Below, one piece after another: positions 1-7,854 of a stretch of DNA of 64,000 nucleotides (the stretch's first letter is position 1; each line of letters opens with the position of its first letter). The translations under genes were made by a program, and so were the position numbers. A model generated the notes under the pieces. It worked only from the letters and a program-made list of their open reading frames with translations. It was not told the DNA's origin and made no database searches. The stretch spans positions 1 to 64,000 of the forward strand of contig NZ_JBFRCU010000036.1 of NCBI RefSeq assembly GCF_052113205.1. Direction: 5' to 3'. This stretch comes from Inquilinus sp052113205 (GTDB lineage Bacteria > Pseudomonadota > Alphaproteobacteria > DSM-16000 > Inquilinaceae).

Positions 1-551
1 CCGTCGGCGTGACGATCAACCTCCAGACCCAGGTCAACACCGGCGGCACGGCCGAGGGCGATACGATCGCCGATGACGTCGAGACGATCAACGGCAGCAA
101 TCACGACGACGTGATGACCGGCAACGCCCTGGGNAACGCGCTCATNGGGTTCGACGGGGATGACAGCCTCAACGGCGGCGGCGGTGACGACGTGCTGCGG
201 GGTGGAGCTGGCGCCGACACGCTGAACGGCGGCGGCGGCAGGGACTTCTTCAGCTACACAGCGGTTTCCGACAGCNCCGTCTCGGCCGCCGACACNATCC
301 AGGACTTCCAGACCGGGGACGTGATCTCGGTTCGGATGATCGACGCCGACGGCGATGCCGGGAACGGCGACACGGCCTTCAGCTTCATCGGCACCGCCGC
401 CTACACNGGAGTCGCCGGTCANCTGCGCTACGCGTTCACCAGCCCCGGCGTCACCACTATCGCCGGGGACATCGACGGCGACGGCACCTCGGACTTCCAC
501 ATTCGTCTCGACGGCGCAATCACGCTGCAGGCCTCGGACTTCATGCTGTAA
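1..551 (+). CDS. RTX calcium-binding protein, C-terminal part (5' end outside window)
   Basis: This is the end of a secreted repeat-in-toxin protein. The reading frame is open to the window edge, and the GTG at position 9 lies inside a typical pre-repeat segment (VTINLQTQ, AEGDTI), so the real start is upstream. Two or three glycine/aspartate nonapeptides follow (GFDGDDSLNGGGGDDVLRGG), each able to form a Ca-binding parallel beta roll. A C-terminal domain of about 90 residues with DFQTGD and DGDGTSDF follows, as in peptidase-M10-type C-terminal regions. Proteins of this family are normally exported by type I secretion through a C-terminal signal, but no such transporter is in the window. Several N bases (134, 146, 276, 295, 407, 422) blur individual residues. 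Cargo activity cannot be judged because the N-terminus is missing. Confidence 0.85.
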   Translation, partial: VGVTINLQTQVNTGGTAEGDTIADDVETINGSNHDDVMTGNALXNALXGFDGDDSLNGGGGDDVLRGGAGADTLNGGGGRDFFSYTAVSDSXVSAADXIQDFQTGDVISVRMIDADGDAGNGDTAFSFIGTAAYXGVAGXLRYAFTSPGVTTIAGDIDGDGTSDFHIRLDGAITLQASDFML

Positions 552-559
552 CCTGTGCC

Positions 560-586
560 GGCTCGGGCGCCTCGCGCGCCCGAGCC
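560..586 (+). terminator. Hairpin terminator of the RTX gene
   Basis: Perfect 11-bp arms (GGCTCGGGCGC and its complement) around a 5-nt loop start 9 nt after the RTX stop codon. There is no long T run, so termination may be partial. Confidence 0.6.
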
Positions 587-690
587 GCTATCCTCGTGGC
601 GCGATGAGGAGCTGGGTTAACAACGGCTCGAATACGCTCCAGCCAAGGGCCGATGGAATTAACGCAATGTTCATTGCGCGCATCCATGAT

Positions 691-714
691 TCTCGTTCAT
701 GCTATGTTCTATGA
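691..714 (+). promoter_or_regulatory. 24-bp block conserved upstream/over the start of both unknown-gene copies
   Basis: Positions 691-714 match the corresponding stretch before the second copy (28842-28865, other strand) at 21 of 24 bases, whereas the sequence further upstream does not match. The shared core GTTCATG-N-TA-Y-GTTCTATGA contains an extended -10-like TGNTAYGTT. It may be the promoter, a translation-control element, or just the conserved first codons; the sequence alone does not decide. Confidence 0.35.
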
Positions 715-1367
715 ATGAGGCGCGATCCGAACCGATCCGGCCGACCGACCCCGACATGCATTGGACGGGCTGGGCGCTGACCACGCTGCGCGAGGCGGCC
801 GAGATCGACATGCGCTGCAAGCGCCTGACCGAGCGGCAGCAGGAGCGGGCGCATCACGACCCGAAGGCGCCGTCGCCGGCTTTCGGCCTGATCCAGGCGC
901 GGCTGACGCGCTCGGTGCGGCTGACGGTCGCCCTGACCGACCGGATCCGCAACGGCTTCATGACGCGGCGGGACGAACGCAAGGCCTCGGGCGAGGAAGC
1001 CCGCCGCCGGCAGCGTCGCGAGCGCGCGGCGCAAATGGTCGGCGAGGCGACGGCACAGCCCGAGCGCGGGGTGGACGTCGAATGCATGCGGGCGATGGCG
1101 TGGGAGTCGCTGGTCGAGGACGAGATGCTCGACGCGCAGCTGGACACGCTGTCGGCGGAAGAATTGGTGCGGGAGGTCTGCCGCAAGATCGGCCACCCGC
1201 CGGTCCGGCTGCCGCAGAGCTGGGACGAGGGCTGCGAGATGACGCCCGTCCCGCCGCGGGAGACCGAGGCCGCCGACCGCGAGACCGCGGACGACTGGTC
1301 CGCCGAGTCGGGCGAGTCCGATTCCGGCCGGCCCGAACCGGAGCCGCCGAACCCGGACAGCAGCTGA
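699..1367 (+). CDS. Conserved hypothetical protein, copy A of a duplicated gene
   Basis: No function is recognised. The product is about 222 aa, charged and probably cytoplasmic: no signal peptide or membrane segment. Visible blocks are DMHWTGWAL near residue 19, a TRSVRLTVALTDRIR helix near 75, a very basic coiled stretch (KASGEEARRRQRRERAAQ), LVEDEMLDAQLDTLSAEE and VCRKIGHPP, then an acidic/proline tail ending PPNPDSS. A paralogue of about half-identical sequence lies at 28201-28857 on the other strand, with the same motif order and almost the same last residues. The start is uncertain: ATG at 699 and 711 are both in frame, neither has a clear Shine-Dalgarno, and both paralogues share M1, M5 and M20. 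The RSVRL-type helix resembles small Rhodospirillales hypothetical proteins; that is only an impression. The gene runs straight into a composite palindromic repeat. Confidence 0.7.
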   Translation: MLCSMNEARSEPIRPTDPDMHWTGWALTTLREAAEIDMRCKRLTERQQERAHHDPKAPSPAFGLIQARLTRSVRLTVALTDRIRNGFMTRRDERKASGEEARRRQRRERAAQMVGEATAQPERGVDVECMRAMAWESLVEDEMLDAQLDTLSAEELVREVCRKIGHPPVRLPQSWDEGCEMTPVPPRETEAADRETADDWSAESGESDSGRPEPEPPNPDSS

Positions 1368-1390
1368 GCGTCCGCGGCACGACCGCGTNG

Positions 1391-1545
1391 GTTGGGTTCG
1401 CGTCGCGAACCCAACACCCCGCCGTCGCACCATTGTTGGGTTCGCTTGCCGCGAACCCAACCTACGCAGCCAAGATCCGGATTGTTTTGCCTCTCCCATT
1501 TACGGCAGAGGCCGGAGGCGCTTGCGCCTCCGGCTGAGGGGTTTT
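1391..1545. repeat. Composite palindromic repeat, copy A (REP/BIME-like)
   Basis: Four palindromes in fixed order: GTTGGGTTCGC/GCGAACCCAAC at 1391-1415, the same element again at 1435-1461, a CCTCTCCC.../...GCAGAGG palindrome at 1490-1511, and CCGGAGGCGC/GCGCCTCCGG at 1512-1533, then GAGGGGTTTTG. The same order and spacers recur at 28025-28175. It lies between the convergent unknown gene and a hydrolase gene, so it probably also ends transcription from both sides. Confidence 0.8.
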
Positions 1546-1567
1546 GCCGAAGCCGAGCCCCGCCTTC

Positions 1568-2734
1568 TCACTCCACCCGCCCGAACTGCCGGTCGAGCCA
1601 GTCGAAGGCCTCCGACTGTTCTTCGGCCCGGAAGATATGGGCGTTCGGCCAGACCTTCGCCGAGAACCGGTCCGGCGCGCCGGCATCGGCCCAGACCCGT
1701 TCCATGCTGGCGAAGGCCTGGCGCACCGAGGCCACCGGGAACAGCGGGTCGGTCTCGCCGGCATAGAACAGCATCGGCTTCGGCGCCGCGATCGCGGCCG
1801 CGTCGGGGTAGTCGAACCAGCGGAACATGCCGGGATGCAACATGTTGAAGGCCGACTGGCCCTTGAGCTGGTTGTTGCCGGGCACCATCAGCCCGTCCAG
1901 CGTCGCCATCCAGTTGACTGCGACGCCGGCGGTGACCGCGTCGGTCAGCGCCGCCACCTGCCAGGCGCGGAAGGCACCCATCGAGAATCCGACCGCGGCG
2001 ACCCGGCCCTTGTCGACCTCGGGCAGCGACGCCAGCCAGCGGGCCGCCCGTACATCCTCCACCGCGATGGTGCCGGCCAGCGACGAGCCGAGGTTGAACA
2101 GGTTCGAGGCCAGCGCCTGCTGCGACTCCGGGCCATTGTTCTGGCGGTCGCCCCAGCCCAGCGCGTCGGTCGCCAGCACGACATAGCCGCGGCGGGCCAG
2201 ATCGTCGCCGATGAAGTTGCCCGAATAGTACTTGTCGACCCAGGCCTGGGCCGATGCCAGCCGGGCCTCATCGCCCCAGGGCCGGACCATCTTCTCCTTG
2301 CCGATGTCGAACTTGCCACCATGGTCGTGCAGCACCAGCGCCGCCGGAAACGGCCCCTGCCCCTTCGGCATCAGCAGCAGCGCGGCGATGCGGCTGTTGC
2401 CGGTGATCGACAGGACGATCTTCCGCGCCACGTGGTCGCCGCGGTCCTGCTCCTCGACCACCCTGGCGTCGAACGGCGCCGAATCGTCCGGCTGGATCAG
2501 CAGGTCCCACAGCTTCGCCCGCGCGGTCGCCCGCCAGTGCGAAAAGTCGCCGCCCGCCGGATCCCAGGCCAGGGCGAAATGCAGCTGGTCCTTCAGCTTC
2601 TGGTAGAAGACCGGGAGGTTGTTCTCAGTCACCCCCTTGGTCTCGCGATCCGCCTCGGCCGCCATCGCGATGCCGCCCGCGATCAGGAGCGCCGCGGCCA
2701 AGGCCGCCCGCGCCGGAATCCGGAGTCCAACCAC
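1568..2734 (-). CDS. Periplasmic alpha/beta hydrolase (dienelactone/acetyl-xylan-esterase-like)
   Basis: A 388-aa protein with an N-terminal signal peptide (hydrophobic AALAAALLIAGGIAMA, probable cleavage after AMA). The alpha/beta hydrolase fold is shown by LVLHDHGG near residue 135, the nucleophile elbow VGFSMGAF with Ser251, the acid in GETDPLF (Asp329) and His366 in NAHIF. The layout fits the large exported esterase/DLH-like group acting on ester bonds of unknown substrates. It stands alone, convergent with the unknown gene on its 3' side across the palindromic repeat, and 36 bp from the carboxypeptidase gene read in the same direction. The hydrolase class is secure; the substrate is not inferable. 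Confidence 0.85.
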   Translation of the reverse strand: MVGLRIPARAALAAALLIAGGIAMAAEADRETKGVTENNLPVFYQKLKDQLHFALAWDPAGGDFSHWRATARAKLWDLLIQPDDSAPFDARVVEEQDRGDHVARKIVLSITGNSRIAALLLMPKGQGPFPAALVLHDHGGKFDIGKEKMVRPWGDEARLASAQAWVDKYYSGNFIGDDLARRGYVVLATDALGWGDRQNNGPESQQALASNLFNLGSSLAGTIAVEDVRAARWLASLPEVDKGRVAAVGFSMGAFRAWQVAALTDAVTAGVAVNWMATLDGLMVPGNNQLKGQSAFNMLHPGMFRWFDYPDAAAIAAPKPMLFYAGETDPLFPVASVRQAFASMERVWADAGAPDRFSAKVWPNAHIFRAEEQSEAFDWLDRQFGRVE

Positions 2735-2770
2735 GCGCCCCCCTCCAGGATCGTTATCCTGCGAGCTCTA

Positions 2771-3952
2771 TCACATCCCGGCGCCGGACGCGCCCTGCCG
2801 CATCCCCGGCAGCGCCGCCGCGATCGGCTCCAGCATCGCCCGGCCGAGGCGCGCGCTGCGCTGCGGCGACCAGCCGAAGCGCGCATCCGGCGCATCGACC
2901 TGGTCCTTGAACGGCATCTCCAGCAGCACGGTCAGGCAGCCGAAGCGCTCGGCGATCCAGTTCCAGGCCATGCGCAGATCGGCCTCGGCCGGCGGCCCGC
3001 CCGGATAGGGGTGGCGGCGGACATAATCCGGGCTCGCCGCCTCCAGCCCGCGCATGAAGTCGACGAAGCGCCGGCGCAGCGCCGGGCTGCGCGACGGGAT
3101 CTCCAGCGGCCCGCCGAGGAAATTATAGGGCAGTTCCTCGTCGCCGTGGATGTCGAGGCAGAAATCGACGCCCTCGGCCTCCATCGCACCGCGGATCGCC
3201 GCCACCTCCGGCGCATTCGCCGCCGCCGGATCGTTCCAGGCGCGGTTCAGGTTCATCCCCAGCGCGTTGGTGCGGGTGTGGCCGCGGGCGCAGCCATCCG
3301 GGTTGGCGGTCGGCACGATGTGGATCACCGCCGCCTCGCGCAGGTCGGCGGCCAGCGGATCGGCCGCGTCGAGCAGCCGGCCCATCAGCCCCTCCAGTAA
3401 CCAGCCGCCCATGGTCTCGGACGGGTGCTGCCGCGCCATGATCCACAGCCGCGGTTTGCCCGGGCCGGACCGGCCGATCGTCAGCCGGTCGATCGGGTGC
3501 CCGTCCGGCGTCCGGCCCAGCACGTCATGCGCCACCTGCGGCGCCTGCCGGGCGCGGTCGACCAGCGCCCGGTGCCGCGCCAGCGGCCAGGGCGCGAAAT
3601 AGGCGTAGTCGACAGCGTCGTGCCGCGGCCGGTCGACGATCGAGAACACGCCGTCGCGGTAATCCGCCCCGACCCGGAGCCACTCCATACCGTCATGCGA
3701 GGCGACAGGGCGATAGCCGGTCCAGCAATCCGGGATCTCGTCGCGGCCGGCCAGCCGGGCCAGCTGGCCCGAATTCTCGAAGATCATGCGGCAGTTGCGG
3801 CCCTTCGCGCCATGCAGCCGGAAGTGGAACCACTGCAGGTCCGGCGCCCGGCCGTCCGGCCGCAGCGCCAGCCGGATCGCGCCGGGATCGCGGCATTCCA
3901 GCACCCGGACGCTGCCGCCCTCGAAATCGCTGGTGATGTGAAGGTCGGGCAT
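2771..3952 (-). CDS. M14 family zinc carboxypeptidase (cytosolic carboxypeptidase-like)
   Basis: A 393-aa protein in the bacterial branch of the M14 cytosolic carboxypeptidases, which remove C-terminal (often acidic) residues. An N-terminal beta-rich domain (about 1-140) precedes the peptidase domain. Zinc ligands are visible as HPSE (His176, Glu179) and His269 in DIHGDEE, substrate-binding NPDG and NLNR follow the family pattern, and the catalytic Glu is likely Glu345 in VLLEMPF. Start chosen at MPDLHIT because alignable sequence begins there; a longer frame upstream (to 4015) has no coding character. No signal peptide, so cytoplasmic. It is divergent from the peptide-binding-protein gene, which may suggest joint control, an inference only. 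Confidence 0.87.
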   Translation of the reverse strand: MPDLHITSDFEGGSVRVLECRDPGAIRLALRPDGRAPDLQWFHFRLHGAKGRNCRMIFENSGQLARLAGRDEIPDCWTGYRPVASHDGMEWLRVGADYRDGVFSIVDRPRHDAVDYAYFAPWPLARHRALVDRARQAPQVAHDVLGRTPDGHPIDRLTIGRSGPGKPRLWIMARQHPSETMGGWLLEGLMGRLLDAADPLAADLREAAVIHIVPTANPDGCARGHTRTNALGMNLNRAWNDPAAANAPEVAAIRGAMEAEGVDFCLDIHGDEELPYNFLGGPLEIPSRSPALRRRFVDFMRGLEAASPDYVRRHPYPGGPPAEADLRMAWNWIAERFGCLTVLLEMPFKDQVDAPDARFGWSPQRSARLGRAMLEPIAAALPGMRQGASGAGM

Positions 3953-4074
3953 CGAGGTCTCGGCGGCCGGGGAGACCTCGACCCTGGCGGTGCCGCCCCG
4001 CGCTGGCAACGCCAAAAGCGGAGGATGGAATTAGCGATCGAAGATTGCAAAATCCGGCGAGCAACAAGGATTGA

Positions 4075-4095
4075 GTGGATTTTCCGGAAATCCAC
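4075..4095. promoter_or_regulatory. Inverted repeat between carboxypeptidase and binding-protein genes
   Basis: GTGGATTT and AAATCCAC form perfect 8-bp arms around TCCGG in a comparatively AT-rich divergent intergenic region. A candidate operator serving one or both genes. Confidence 0.4.
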
Positions 4096-4137
4096 GTCAT
4101 CCTGGCGACCGCTGTCCCGACGGAGTCCGATGGTCCG

Positions 4138-5724
4138 ATGCGCACCCCTCTCCTCACCCTGGCCCTGACGGCCGCCCTGGCCGCGCCCTGGGCGGCCGCG
4201 GCCAAGACGCCGGCCAACACCGTCGTCATCGCCCAGCCGATCGACGACATCGTCTCGCTCGACCCGGCCGAGGAGTTCGAGCTGACCTCCGAACAGGAGA
4301 ACGCCAACACTTATGACCGGCTGCTGGCCTACGACCTGCAGGACGTGTCCAAGATCAAGGGCGTGCTGGCGGAGAGCTGGTCGGTCGGCGCCGATGGCAG
4401 GACCTTCACCTTCAAGATTCGCCAGGACCTGAAATTCGCCTCCGGCAACCCGATCACGGCGGCGGACGCGGCCTGGTCGCTGCAGCGCGTGGCGATCCTG
4501 AACAAGACCCCGGCCTTCATCATCACCCAGCTCGGCTTCACCGCCGACAATGCGCGCGACCGGATTCGCGCCACCGACCCTGCGACCCTGGTGATCGAGA
4601 CCGGCGAGGCCTATTCGCCCAGCTTCGTCTACTATCTGCTGACCGCCACAGTCGCCTCGGTGGTCGATAGCAAGCTGGCGCAGGAGCACGAGACGGACGG
4701 CGATCTCGGCAATGGCTGGGTGCGGCTGAACTCCGCCGGGTCCGGCCCCTATGTGCTGAAGAGCTGGAAGCCGCGCGAGAGCCTGCTGCTGGAGGCCAAC
4801 CCGAATTACTGGGGCGAGGCGCCGAAGACCCGGCGGATCTTCATCCGCCATGTCCAGGAGGCGGCGACCGCCCGTCTGCTCCTGGAAAACGGCGACGCCG
4901 ACTACGCCCGCAGCCTTGGCAAGGACCAGGTCGAGGCGCTGGCGAAGAACCCGGACATCCGCATCCAGACGGCGCCCAAGGGCAACCTGCTGTATCTCGG
5001 CTTCAACCAGGCCCATCCGGCGCTGCAGCACCCGGAGGTGCGCGAGGCGCTGCGCTATCTGATCGACTATGAGGGCATCCGCGCCGCCCTGCTGGGCCAG
5101 GGCTACACGACGCACCAGACCTTCCTGCCGACCGGCTTCCTCGGCGCGGTCGACGACACGCCCTTCGCCTTCGATCTGGACAAGGCCAAGGCCCTGCTGA
5201 AGCAGGCCGGGCTGCCGGACGGGTTCGAGGTGACGATCGACGTACCGAGCCAGCCGCCCTATCCCGACATCGCCCAGGCGATCCAGGCCAGCTGGGCGCG
5301 GGCCGGGATCAAGCTGACGCTGAACCAGCAGGACCTAAAGCAGATCTACACCCGCTACCGCGCCCGCCAGCAGGACATCTTCCTGTATTTCTGGGGCCCG
5401 GACTACCAGGACCCGCACACCAACGCCCAGGCTTTCGCCGAGAATGCGGACAACAGCCCGAACACCCGGACCAAGACCATCGCCTGGCGCAACAACTGGG
5501 ACATCCCGGAGCTGAGCGCCCGGGTCGAGGCGGCGGTCCGCGAGACCGACACGGCCAAGCGCGCCGCGCTGTACCAGGCGCTGCAGCGCGACATCCTGCA
5601 CAGCTCGTCCTACGCCATCCTGTACCAGACGACGGAGGTGGTGGCGCACCGCGCCGAGGTCGACGGCCTGGTGCTGGGCCCCAGCATCGACACCGACTTC
5701 TGGGCCGGCATCGTCAAGAAGTAG
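4138..5724 (+). CDS. Extracellular solute-binding protein, family 5 (peptide/nickel ABC type), orphan
   Basis: A 528-aa periplasmic binding protein. The start MRTPLLTL gives a clean Sec signal peptide (AALAAPWAAAA, cleavage before KTPANT); a frame extending to 4075 would spoil it. Family 5 features include the ligand-domain opening (VIAQPIDDIVSLDPAEEFEL), LLAYDL, LAESWSVGADGRTFTFKIRQ-type sequence, GSGPYVLKSWKP and NPNYWGE. These proteins deliver oligopeptides, dipeptides or metals to an ABC permease of two membrane and two ATPase subunits. None of these partners is adjacent: neighbours are an M14 carboxypeptidase (divergent) and a hydrolase (convergent). It therefore shares a permease encoded elsewhere, or works as a scavenging or sensing protein. 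Confidence 0.88.
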   Translation: MRTPLLTLALTAALAAPWAAAAKTPANTVVIAQPIDDIVSLDPAEEFELTSEQENANTYDRLLAYDLQDVSKIKGVLAESWSVGADGRTFTFKIRQDLKFASGNPITAADAAWSLQRVAILNKTPAFIITQLGFTADNARDRIRATDPATLVIETGEAYSPSFVYYLLTATVASVVDSKLAQEHETDGDLGNGWVRLNSAGSGPYVLKSWKPRESLLLEANPNYWGEAPKTRRIFIRHVQEAATARLLLENGDADYARSLGKDQVEALAKNPDIRIQTAPKGNLLYLGFNQAHPALQHPEVREALRYLIDYEGIRAALLGQGYTTHQTFLPTGFLGAVDDTPFAFDLDKAKALLKQAGLPDGFEVTIDVPSQPPYPDIAQAIQASWARAGIKLTLNQQDLKQIYTRYRARQQDIFLYFWGPDYQDPHTNAQAFAENADNSPNTRTKTIAWRNNWDIPELSARVEAAVRETDTAKRAALYQALQRDILHSSSYAILYQTTEVVAHRAEVDGLVLGPSIDTDFWAGIVKK

Positions 5725-5750
5725 CGCACGGGCGGGAAGCCACTCCCCGC

Positions 5751-6644
5751 CTATTTCATCCCGGCGGCGATGAAGTCGCCGGTCTTGGCGATCAGCGCGT
5801 CGACCATCTCGGTGCCCTCGAAGGCGTTGAAGGCATGGTCCATCGGCTGCACCCACAGCTCCTCCGGCCCGTCATGGTAGTCGAGCAGGACCTGCCCGGC
5901 CTCCGGCTGCGGGAACACCACCGTGTCCTTGGTGCCGACCGCCACCAGCAGCGGGCCCTTGTAGCGGGCGATCTCCGCCACCGGGTCGACGGCATAGAGG
6001 CTGTCGAAGAAGGCCTGTTTCAGCGGCACCTCGGCGCCCCAGGGCAGCCTGGCCGTGATCGGCTTGTCGCCGCCCGCCAGCCCCTGGCGCATGACCTCCG
6101 GCCCGACCAGCAGCGCCACCGACGCCGCCAGATTGGTGCCGCGTGCCCAGAGCGAGACCGAGGTCAGCCTGTGCGAGGTGCGGCCGGCGACGATGGCGCC
6201 GACCGTGCCGCCCATGCTCCAGCCCACCAGCGCCATGCGATCGCGGTCGACATCCCCCTCCGCGGCGAGGAAATCGAGCGCCGCCAGCGCGTCCTTCACC
6301 TGGCTGTCCAGGGTCATATCGGCGAAGGCACCCTCGCTGTCGCCGTTGCCGCGAAAGTCGATGCGGAGGCTGGCGAAGCCCCGCTCCGCCCAGATCCGCG
6401 CGGCGCGATGGAAGACCCCCTCTTTCACGGCGGGGATCTCCATCTCGTTGCGGGTGCCGGTGAAGCCGTGCAGCAGCAGCACGACGGGCGGCGAGGCGAC
6501 GTCGTCCGGCAGGGCGAGCGTGCCGACCACCTTCTGGCCGTCCACGATGAAGCCGACCGTCTTCTCGGCGGCCCGGCCGACGGGCGGGCCGGCAACGAAG
6601 GCGCACAGGGTCATCAGCAGCACCGCCAGCTTCGAGGTCGACAT
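5751..6644 (-). CDS. Exported alpha/beta hydrolase (S9/DLH-like)
   Basis: A 297-aa protein with a signal peptide (LAVLLMTLCAFVAG...GRAAE). Core motifs are LLLHGFTGTRNE (oxyanion region), DFRGNGDSEG, nucleophile Ser143 in VGWSMGGT, acid Asp240 in VGTKDTVV and His270 in PMDHAFNAF. The DFRG.G.S signature and length match serine aminopeptidase/esterase-type hydrolases exported to the periplasm. It begins 12 bp after the stop of the cyclase-family gene on the same strand, so the two are probably one operon and may act on related small molecules. Convergent with the upstream binding protein gene. Confidence 0.85.
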   Translation of the reverse strand: MSTSKLAVLLMTLCAFVAGPPVGRAAEKTVGFIVDGQKVVGTLALPDDVASPPVVLLLHGFTGTRNEMEIPAVKEGVFHRAARIWAERGFASLRIDFRGNGDSEGAFADMTLDSQVKDALAALDFLAAEGDVDRDRMALVGWSMGGTVGAIVAGRTSHRLTSVSLWARGTNLAASVALLVGPEVMRQGLAGGDKPITARLPWGAEVPLKQAFFDSLYAVDPVAEIARYKGPLLVAVGTKDTVVFPQPEAGQVLLDYHDGPEELWVQPMDHAFNAFEGTEMVDALIAKTGDFIAAGMK

Positions 6645-6656
6645 CGGCGGCCTCCC

Positions 6657-7589
6657 TTATTTCGGTGTCGGCCGCATCACCCCGTCGGGGCCGCGGCGCA
6701 GCGGCGCGGTCTGCTTCGGCAGCGGCGCGCCGGGCGCCTCGGCGATGGTCACGCCGTGCGGCCAGTCGGCCGGGGCGATGGCGATGTAGCGGGCATAGCC
6801 GCCGGTGCCGCCCAGCGGCTTGGCGAAGCCGATGCTGATCAGCGCTCCGGCCTCCGGCACTTGGTCGAGATTGGTCACACCTTCCGCTTGCGTAAAGTGA
6901 TTGTGCATCAGCCAGGCCTCGCCCTCCAGGTCCGGCGTGGCGTCGGTGTCCAGCGGCTCATGGCCGTGGAACAGGATGCGGCGCTGCAGGTGCAGGAACT
7001 TCAGCGCATCCAGCGACACGCCGGGGAACGGCTTGTCGTTGAAATGGGCGACGTCGTCCCACTTCTTCGACCAGTCGGTGCGGACCATGACGACGCTGCC
7101 CTCGGGCACGGTGCCGTGCTTCGCCTCCCAGGCGGTGACGTCGTCCACAGTCATCGCATAGCTCGGGTCCTTCGCCACCTTCTCATGGATGTCGATCACC
7201 ACCAGCGGCCGCACCGCGAAGGTCGGCGGCAGGTCGCTGATGGTGGCGCCATATTCGTCCCAATGCGCCGGCGGGTCCAGCTGGGTGCCGTACTGATCGG
7301 TCGGCAGGGCGTAAGCGGTGGCGACGAAGCCGTGCTTGGCATAGGTGAACTCGTCGCCCTTCTTGGCGTAGTCCGGCAGCTCGTTGCCTGCCGTCGCGGG
7401 CTTGAACTCGGCATTGCCGAAGCCCGGCCAGACCGGCTGGACCGGGGCGAAGGCATGGGTCAGATCGATGTACTTCGCGCTCTTCAGCGCCGAATCATAG
7501 ACGCTCCACAACCCCTCTGCCGCCTGCGCCGCCGGCGTGGCGGCCAGTGCCAGGGACAGGACGGCCGTCGCGGCCGGAATGCGCAGCAT
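6657..7589 (-). CDS. Secreted cyclase family protein (kynurenine-formamidase-like fold)
   Basis: A 310-aa protein of the cyclase superfamily, metal-dependent hydrolases that open amide or ester rings. Start chosen at MLRIPAATA: an AAGGGGG Shine-Dalgarno sits 6-7 nt before it and the signal peptide (AVLSLALAATPAAQA) then begins correctly. Family blocks: YIDLTHAFAPVQPVWPGF, then QYGTQLDPPAHW, VVMVRTDW, and MHNHFTQAEGVTNLDQ. The usual metal motif HxGTHxDxPxH reads as YGTQLDPPAHW, so two of the histidines are replaced by Tyr/Gln. That is seen in a subgroup and makes the reaction uncertain. First gene of a probable two-gene operon with the downstream hydrolase. Confidence 0.85.
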   Translation of the reverse strand: MLRIPAATAVLSLALAATPAAQAAEGLWSVYDSALKSAKYIDLTHAFAPVQPVWPGFGNAEFKPATAGNELPDYAKKGDEFTYAKHGFVATAYALPTDQYGTQLDPPAHWDEYGATISDLPPTFAVRPLVVIDIHEKVAKDPSYAMTVDDVTAWEAKHGTVPEGSVVMVRTDWSKKWDDVAHFNDKPFPGVSLDALKFLHLQRRILFHGHEPLDTDATPDLEGEAWLMHNHFTQAEGVTNLDQVPEAGALISIGFAKPLGGTGGYARYIAIAPADWPHGVTIAEAPGAPLPKQTAPLRRGPDGVMRPTPK

Positions 7590-7730
7590 GGAAGCCCCCT
7601 TCGTTGGTTGCACCGGCGAGCATCGCCCGACCCCGGGCCGGGCTCCAAGCAGTAAGATCATGCGCCGGCTTGACGCCCCGCCCCGGCCGGCTTATCCCTG
7701 GGCTGCCCCTAACGGCTCGGAAAGGAGGGT

Positions 7731-7799
7731 ATGACGATGGCTGCGATTGTCCGCGCGTTTCGCGCCCCCCTTTGCTGTGCCGCCGTTCGGACCTCCTGA
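7731..7799 (+). CDS. 22-codon leader-like ORF upstream of rsgA
   Basis: A very short ORF with an unusually strong ribosome binding site (AAAGGAGGGT directly before the ATG at 7731). The peptide starts MTMAAIVRAF, has Arg8, Arg11 and Arg20 and a Cys15-Cys16 pair, and ends TS. It closes with TGA 55 bp before the rsgA start, which has a much weaker site and a TTG codon. The arrangement resembles a leader peptide controlling the downstream gene by ribosome stalling or coupling. There is no homology evidence that this peptide is conserved; it could be chance. Confidence 0.4.
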   Translation: MTMAAIVRAFRAPLCCAAVRTS

Positions 7800-7854
7800 C
7801 ACCAGGATTCCATCGGCCGGCGCCTGACAGGCTTTCCGACCGAGGATTTCCGAA

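Noticed and set aside
699..715. Leaderless transcript for the unknown gene, with the extended -10 TGCTATGTT next to the ATG
   Set aside because: The distance from the -10-like hexamer to the second ATG is only 2 nt, too short for a start site; I keep it only as a conserved block.
1544..3400. Very long open frame on the plus strand opposite the hydrolase and carboxypeptidase genes
   Set aside because: It is a by-product of high GC codon use in the real minus-strand genes; the translation is Arg/Ala/Gly/His-rich with no family motifs. The same holds for the long opposite-strand frames at 5835-7655, 11791-14238, 22319-26497 and 41508-44012.
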